64,000 bases of DNA, from positions 217,319 through 281,318 of the forward strand of contig NZ_FPBE01000003.1 of the NCBI RefSeq assembly GCF_900116625.1, given 5' to 3'. The notes under the pieces were generated by a model. That model did no database searches, had not been told where the DNA came from, and saw only the letters and a list, made by a program, of their open reading frames with translations. The position numbers were made by a program, and so were the translations under genes. Positions within the stretch are counted from its first letter, which is position 1; the number at the start of each line of letters is the position of its first letter. Source of the stretch: Idiomarina abyssalis (GTDB lineage: Bacteria > Pseudomonadota > Gammaproteobacteria > Enterobacterales > Alteromonadaceae). This document shows, in pieces, positions 60,386 through 64,000 of this stretch.

Positions 60386-61402
60386 GTGCAAACCTCCCCC
60401 TCCACCATAAAGCTTACGTTCGCGGTAGATGAGGATGGAAAGTTTATTGGGATTTCTGAAGCAGAAAGAGCAGGTAAGTATTTCTGCATAACTTGCAGTG
60501 AAAATCTTATAGTCAGAAAAGGGCCTATTCGTGGCCATCACTTTTCTCATAAGGGAGGTTCGGGCTGCTCTTTTGAGTCTATGCTTCACCAGCTGGCAAA
60601 AAACATTATTTACAATGCTCAAGGTATCGTTATGCCAAACTCAAGCGTACACCATAGAATAGTGAAAGCTGAGTTAGAATCATCACCATGTCCCAGCATA
60701 ATTTCTGATGTCGTTCTTGAAACAGAAAAAGAAAGGGTAGCAGTCGAGATAAAGGTACGTAATAAAAAATCAGAAGACGATATAAGAAAGTTTAAACAGC
60801 ATAACATTTCGGTAATGGAATTAGATTTATCGACGGATCAGTTGCCAGTTTCAATGTCTGCTTTAAGAGATTGGGTTCTGTCTAATGCAAAGCGATACTG
60901 GCTAAATAGAAGAATTAATTTCTCTGAAAGTGTTGGCACTGTTATTGGAAAGCCCTCCACCCACGAGACTAATAAGAAGCAAGAGCGACAGGAGCTCTTT
61001 AGTAAAAAAGATATATTACCGGATTTTGAAAGGTTGTTTGAGGAAAAACCGTACCAAGTAGCTGTCTTGCCGATAGAAACTTTTTCGGCCAGGTTTCCTA
61101 ACATGAAAATGTCATTCGAGCCAAATGTGACGAGTTTAAAAAAGCTAAAAACTACTCAGTTCGGTTGGGAGGGGGCTGTTTCTATCAGAAACGAGAAGGG
61201 CGGCTCGACCTGCGAATACCGTTTCTTTTACTGTAAACAAAAAAGTCTATTTAATGAGTCAGGTGTTAAAGGGGTTTACGCAATAGTGGATGAACAGAGG
61301 GCTTGGCGAGACAACTATTATTTGATTCAGTTTAAGAACACAATGAAGTGGGTAAAAAAATTAAGGTACGAAAGCCGTGAATATCAAGCTTACGATTGGT
61401 GA
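60386..61402 (+). CDS. CoiA-like nuclease-domain protein
   Basis: A 338-residue protein. GTG at 60386 has AAGGAG 6 bases before it. The N-terminal region has YFCITCSENLIVRKGP and GHHFSHKGGSGC, the CxxC and HFxH features of CoiA-type zinc modules, followed by a PD-(D/E)xK nuclease core (SIISDVVLETEKERVAVEIKV). CoiA-family proteins affect recombination of incoming DNA. In an island that has destroyed comM, a role in defence or DNA uptake control is possible but unproven. Confidence 0.72.
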   Translation: MQTSPSTIKLTFAVDEDGKFIGISEAERAGKYFCITCSENLIVRKGPIRGHHFSHKGGSGCSFESMLHQLAKNIIYNAQGIVMPNSSVHHRIVKAELESSPCPSIISDVVLETEKERVAVEIKVRNKKSEDDIRKFKQHNISVMELDLSTDQLPVSMSALRDWVLSNAKRYWLNRRINFSESVGTVIGKPSTHETNKKQERQELFSKKDILPDFERLFEEKPYQVAVLPIETFSARFPNMKMSFEPNVTSLKKLKTTQFGWEGAVSIRNEKGGSTCEYRFFYCKQKSLFNESGVKGVYAIVDEQRAWRDNYYLIQFKNTMKWVKKLRYESREYQAYDW

Positions 61403-61734
61403 CTAATCGGTATCCATCAGATATTTTAGTTCTCTGGACTTTTAAGCTTTCACCAGATAGTCAGAAAGTTTGAAGCTTTTGCCTGGCAGATCAGTGACGA
61501 TTACAGACTGTAATAAATTACATGTATATTAGCCTTCCTGCCCTTTAATGATCTAGAAAAGTATGGGAAGCCCACTGATTCTCAAGAAAATCTGGAGGTA
61601 TTAGTCTGCAGCCAAGTGTCGATGATGCAGAGGTGTTCCAGTGATCTGAACCGTGTTCTTATACTTTAAGTATCCTGGTCCTTGCTTTGATAGTGAAGTA
61701 CTCAGTTTTCAAAGCCTTAGTAGAGCAACTAAAT
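61403..61734. other. Intergenic gap with no gene
   Basis: About 330 bases between the CoiA-like gene and the shared terminator. I see no open frame with a ribosome site and no repeat match to the rest of the window. Confidence 0.4.
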
Positions 61735-61762
61735 AAAAGACCCGAAATTTATCGGGTCTTTT
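61735..61762. terminator. Bidirectional terminator
   Basis: AAAAGACCCGA-AATTTA-TCGGGTCTTTT is an 11-bp perfect stem with A and T flanks. It lies between the converging CoiA-like gene and the protease pseudogene. Confidence 0.88.
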
Positions 61763-61822
61763 ATCAAACAATCTTTTACTGCGGCCAAAATATTTGGCTA
61801 ATTACTACGACTAAGCTAGAAA

Positions 61823-62770
61823 CTAATAGCATGCAGAATGGTATTTAGAGTATTCAGCTGGAGTCAACATACTACATTCCTCGCCGTTACATGCTCTAAC
61901 TCTAACATACCTATCCTGGTTGAAATTCACAAGGCGGCTTATACCTGTGGTTTCATAACGTTTTGATGGGTAGTTCCAATCGCTATCAGGCGAAGCCCAT
62001 ATTTCATAGTGACTAACGTTACCTGAAGACGCCGACCAAGATGCATTCTTTTTCCCATAACAGTACATATCTTGTAAATTAAAGTTTTGAGGTACTGAAG
62101 GCGCATTTGCATTATGCACTCTAGAGTACAATAAGCGATTTGGGGAACCTGAGCCAGGACCATTTACTTTATTAAGGCTAGCGTTATCGACTATTCCCTT
62201 ACGGACGTCAGCTGGCGTAGCGGTTGGGTTTTTTTCTAAATAGTTTGCCACAGCACCAGCAACATGAGGGGCTGCCATAGAGGTGCCGTATTTTCTCGCA
62301 GACGCAGTGTTGCTTGAATTGGTGGCTGAAAGGATATTACTGCCCGGAGCAAATAAATCTAAGCAGGTGCCGTAGTTACTATAGGAAGCTCTGTCGTCAT
62401 CCTTTTCGGTAGCGCCCACTGTGAGCGCATCTGGTGCACTAGCCGGACTTTGATTACAAGCATCAGTGTTGTCGTTCCCCGCACTAACGACAACTGTAAT
62501 ACCAGAATTTACTACATCCTGAATGGCAGCGTTTTGTGCAGAGCTAAAATCTCCTCCAAGTGACATATTAACAACAGCCGGCTTCACGTGGTTAGCTTTA
62601 ATCCAGTCAAGACCAGCTATTGAATCAGATTTTAATCCTCCGTCACAGCCTAAAGTTTGAATATCATGTAGAGTTACGTTAGGAGCAACTCCGTAACTAG
62701 AGCCTCCCAAAGTTCCAGCTACATGCGTTCCATGGTCACTACAGGCGCTAGCATCTCCTGAATAGTTTAC
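61823..62770 (-). pseudogene. Subtilisin-like (S8) secreted protease, 5' part removed by IS
   Basis: The frame is open from the IS boundary at 62770 to the stop at 61823, about 315 codons. Catalytic His (CSDHGTHVAGTLGG) and Ser (GTSMAAPHVAGA) are present, as is the oxyanion Asn region VVVSAGNDN, but the catalytic Asp, propeptide and signal peptide would lie upstream of the insertion. The C-terminal 90 residues resemble a fibronectin type III-like domain ending ECSMLTPAEYSKYH. The gene should be inactive unless a promoter and start in the IS are used. Confidence 0.9.
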
Positions 62771-62788
62771 TGGACTTCCCAGCTTTTA

Positions 62789-63610
62789 CTAGACAGTCTG
62801 TAGATTCTCAAAGTACGCCTTTTCAAAGTTAGCAGGTGATACCCCGCCTGTATGAGAATGACGCTTTTTGGGATTGTAAAACATCTCGATAAAATTAAAT
62901 ATCTCAGTCTTCGCTTCGTTCCTGCTCGGGTAAATCTTCTTCCGGATGACCCGCTTTTTAAATGTGGCAAAAAAGCTTTCAGCAACAGCGTTGTCGTGGC
63001 AGTTCCCACGTCGGCTCATCGATGGTATTAGGTTGTGCTCTTTCATGAATGTCAGGTAATCAGAGCTGCCATATTGGCTGCCCTGATCGCTGTGTACCAG
63101 AACTTTCTCTTTCGGGCGTCGCTGATAAACCGCCATCAGTAATGCTTTGATAACCAGGTGTTTATCCATATTTTTGTCCATTGACCAGCCGACAACGCGT
63201 CTGGAGAACAAGTCGATAACCGTTGCCACGTAAAGGAAGCCCTCGTAAGTGCGCACGTAGGTAATGTCGCTTACCCACGAAGTATTCGGCGCTTTCGGGT
63301 TAAACTGCCGTTCTAAGACATTGTCTGCCACCCGGCCAGGCTTACCGCCTTTGATATGCCGGCGCTTATAGCCGATTTGAGCTCTGAGTTTATTGAGACG
63401 CATGATCTTAGCAACACGATGGACACTGCATTTTTCACCAGCTTCACGTAAGTCTTTGTGGATCCAGGGGCTGCCGTAAGTGCCGCCACTGGCAATGAAG
63501 AACGCTTTGATGCGTTTTAAAAGTCTCGCGTCTTCTATGGCTCGATTGCTTAAAGGCTTCTTTAGCCAGGCATAGAAACCACTGCGGTTCAGTTTCAACA
63601 CCCGGCACAT
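62789..63610 (-). CDS. IS3-family transposase OrfB (DDE integrase core)
   Basis: About 273 residues. The rve integrase core shows the DDE triad in WVSDITYVRT, VHSDQGSQYGS and NCHDNAVAESFF, and the preceding HTH_21 region is GGTYGSPWIHKDL. The frame remains open upstream of the ATG to the orfA overlap, so the active enzyme is probably the OrfAB fusion made by -1 frameshifting at the A6G run. Confidence 0.93.
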   Translation of the reverse strand: MCRVLKLNRSGFYAWLKKPLSNRAIEDARLLKRIKAFFIASGGTYGSPWIHKDLREAGEKCSVHRVAKIMRLNKLRAQIGYKRRHIKGGKPGRVADNVLERQFNPKAPNTSWVSDITYVRTYEGFLYVATVIDLFSRRVVGWSMDKNMDKHLVIKALLMAVYQRRPKEKVLVHSDQGSQYGSSDYLTFMKEHNLIPSMSRRGNCHDNAVAESFFATFKKRVIRKKIYPSRNEAKTEIFNFIEMFYNPKKRHSHTGGVSPANFEKAYFENLQTV

Positions 63611-63657
63611 GGCTGAAACAGAGAACTGATTTTGATGATCACGGATAAAGGCGTACT

Positions 63658-63936
63658 TTACTCGGACTCGCCTGCAAAGTACTTTGCGGCCTTTTTTAAT
63701 ATATCCCGTTCCTCCTTAACGCGTTTTAGCTCGGCCTCAAGCTTTGCTATGCGCAGTTGTTCATCGGAGGATTTATTGATTTTATTGTCCTGACCGTATT
63801 TAGCACGCCAGTCGTAAAGTGACTTGACGGAAATGCCCAGACGATCAGCGACGTCATAAACAGAGTGACCGCGCTCGGTGACCTGCTTGACGGCTTCAAT
63901 CTTGAATTCTTCGGTATACCGTTTGCCTTTGCTCAT
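63658..63936 (-). CDS. IS3-family transposase OrfA
   Basis: A 92-residue HTH_Tnp_1 protein (RYTEEFKIEAVKQVTERG, VADRLGISVKSLYDWRAKYG) with a C-terminal leucine-zipper coiled coil (RIAKLEAELKRVKEERDILK). ATG at 63936 has GAGGT before it. It binds the inverted repeats and supplies the N-terminus of the OrfAB transposase. Confidence 0.92.
   Translation of the reverse strand: MSKGKRYTEEFKIEAVKQVTERGHSVYDVADRLGISVKSLYDWRAKYGQDNKINKSSDEQLRIAKLEAELKRVKEERDILKKAAKYFAGESE
63691..63697 (-). other. Programmed -1 frameshift site of the IS
   Basis: AAAAAAG (minus strand) lies in the orfA frame near its end. A -1 slip there enters the orfB frame, which is open through VKYAFIRDHQNQFSVSAM into OrfB. A6G is the usual IS3-family slippery sequence. 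Confidence 0.75.
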
Positions 63937-64000
63937 AAACACCTCTAGTTTAAGTTACATTGTAACTGTTAAAAGTGTCTAGCAAAGTCTGGGAAGTCCA

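Larger units (their letters stand above)
62771..64000 (-). mobile_element. Complete IS3-family insertion sequence
   Basis: A 1230-base element with terminal inverted repeats: TGGACTTCCCAG at 62771 and its perfect complement at 63989-64000, extending to about 25 bases with three mismatches (CTAGACA shared). It carries orfA and orfB read from the minus strand. The left insertion point lies in the S8 protease gene. Target duplication cannot be checked because the element ends at the last base of the window. Confidence 0.93.

Overview
The window looks like a chromosome segment from a marine gammaproteobacterium, most likely in or near Idiomarinaceae/Alteromonadales. This is inferred from moderate base composition and the mix of proteobacterial genes (rep, comM, ubiK, nhaD, ktrAB), not from any marker gene.

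Region 1 (1-32968) is one large anaerobic nitrate/nitric oxide module. It contains: moeA (partial), narL, a divergent NarK-like transporter and narX; narGHJI with a PpiC-type isomerase; tpm; a quinol-dependent nitric oxide reductase (norB); anaerobic ribonucleotide reductase (nrdG-nrdD); nhaD; hemN; the O2-independent ubiquinone genes ubiT, ubiU and ubiV; mog; a double-length NarK fusion; nnrS; moeB; norR; and a hemerythrin-like di-iron protein. Together they cover nitrate import and reduction, molybdenum cofactor supply, quinone, heme and dNTP synthesis without oxygen, and NO removal. No nitrite or nitrous oxide reductase is visible. The control signals fit this: four NarL-type 7-2-7 inverted repeats, FNR-like boxes before narG and nrdG and one over the hemN translation start, and two sigma-54 promoters (norB, and the di-iron gene opposite norR). 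Each sigma-54 promoter is preceded by three NorR-type GT-N7-AC sites with the same spacing.

Region 2 (32962-53470) is ordinary core genome: mltC, an M14 peptidase, ktrAB potassium uptake, a chemoreceptor, a DUF4399 protein, dinB, a cytochrome c5, a GAF-GGDEF-degenerate EAL protein, rep, ubiK, fpr, a ParE/RHH toxin-antitoxin pair and an scsBCD-like periplasmic thiol redox locus.

Region 3 (53548-64000) is a mobile island. comM is cut at 54404, where a Tn7-like end (5'-TGT plus internal repeats) begins. A second, decayed copy of that end lies at 57987. The island carries two HEPN-motif proteins (one Abi_C-like), two paralogous orphan proteins with an MbcA/ParS/Xre-antitoxin-like tail, a duplicated intergenic block followed in one copy by a 42-residue ORF, a Gly/Tyr-rich small protein, a CxxC small protein and a CoiA-like nuclease. 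It ends with an S8 protease gene cut by a complete IS3-family element whose right end coincides with the last base of the window. The other half of comM and any island transposase genes must lie outside the window.
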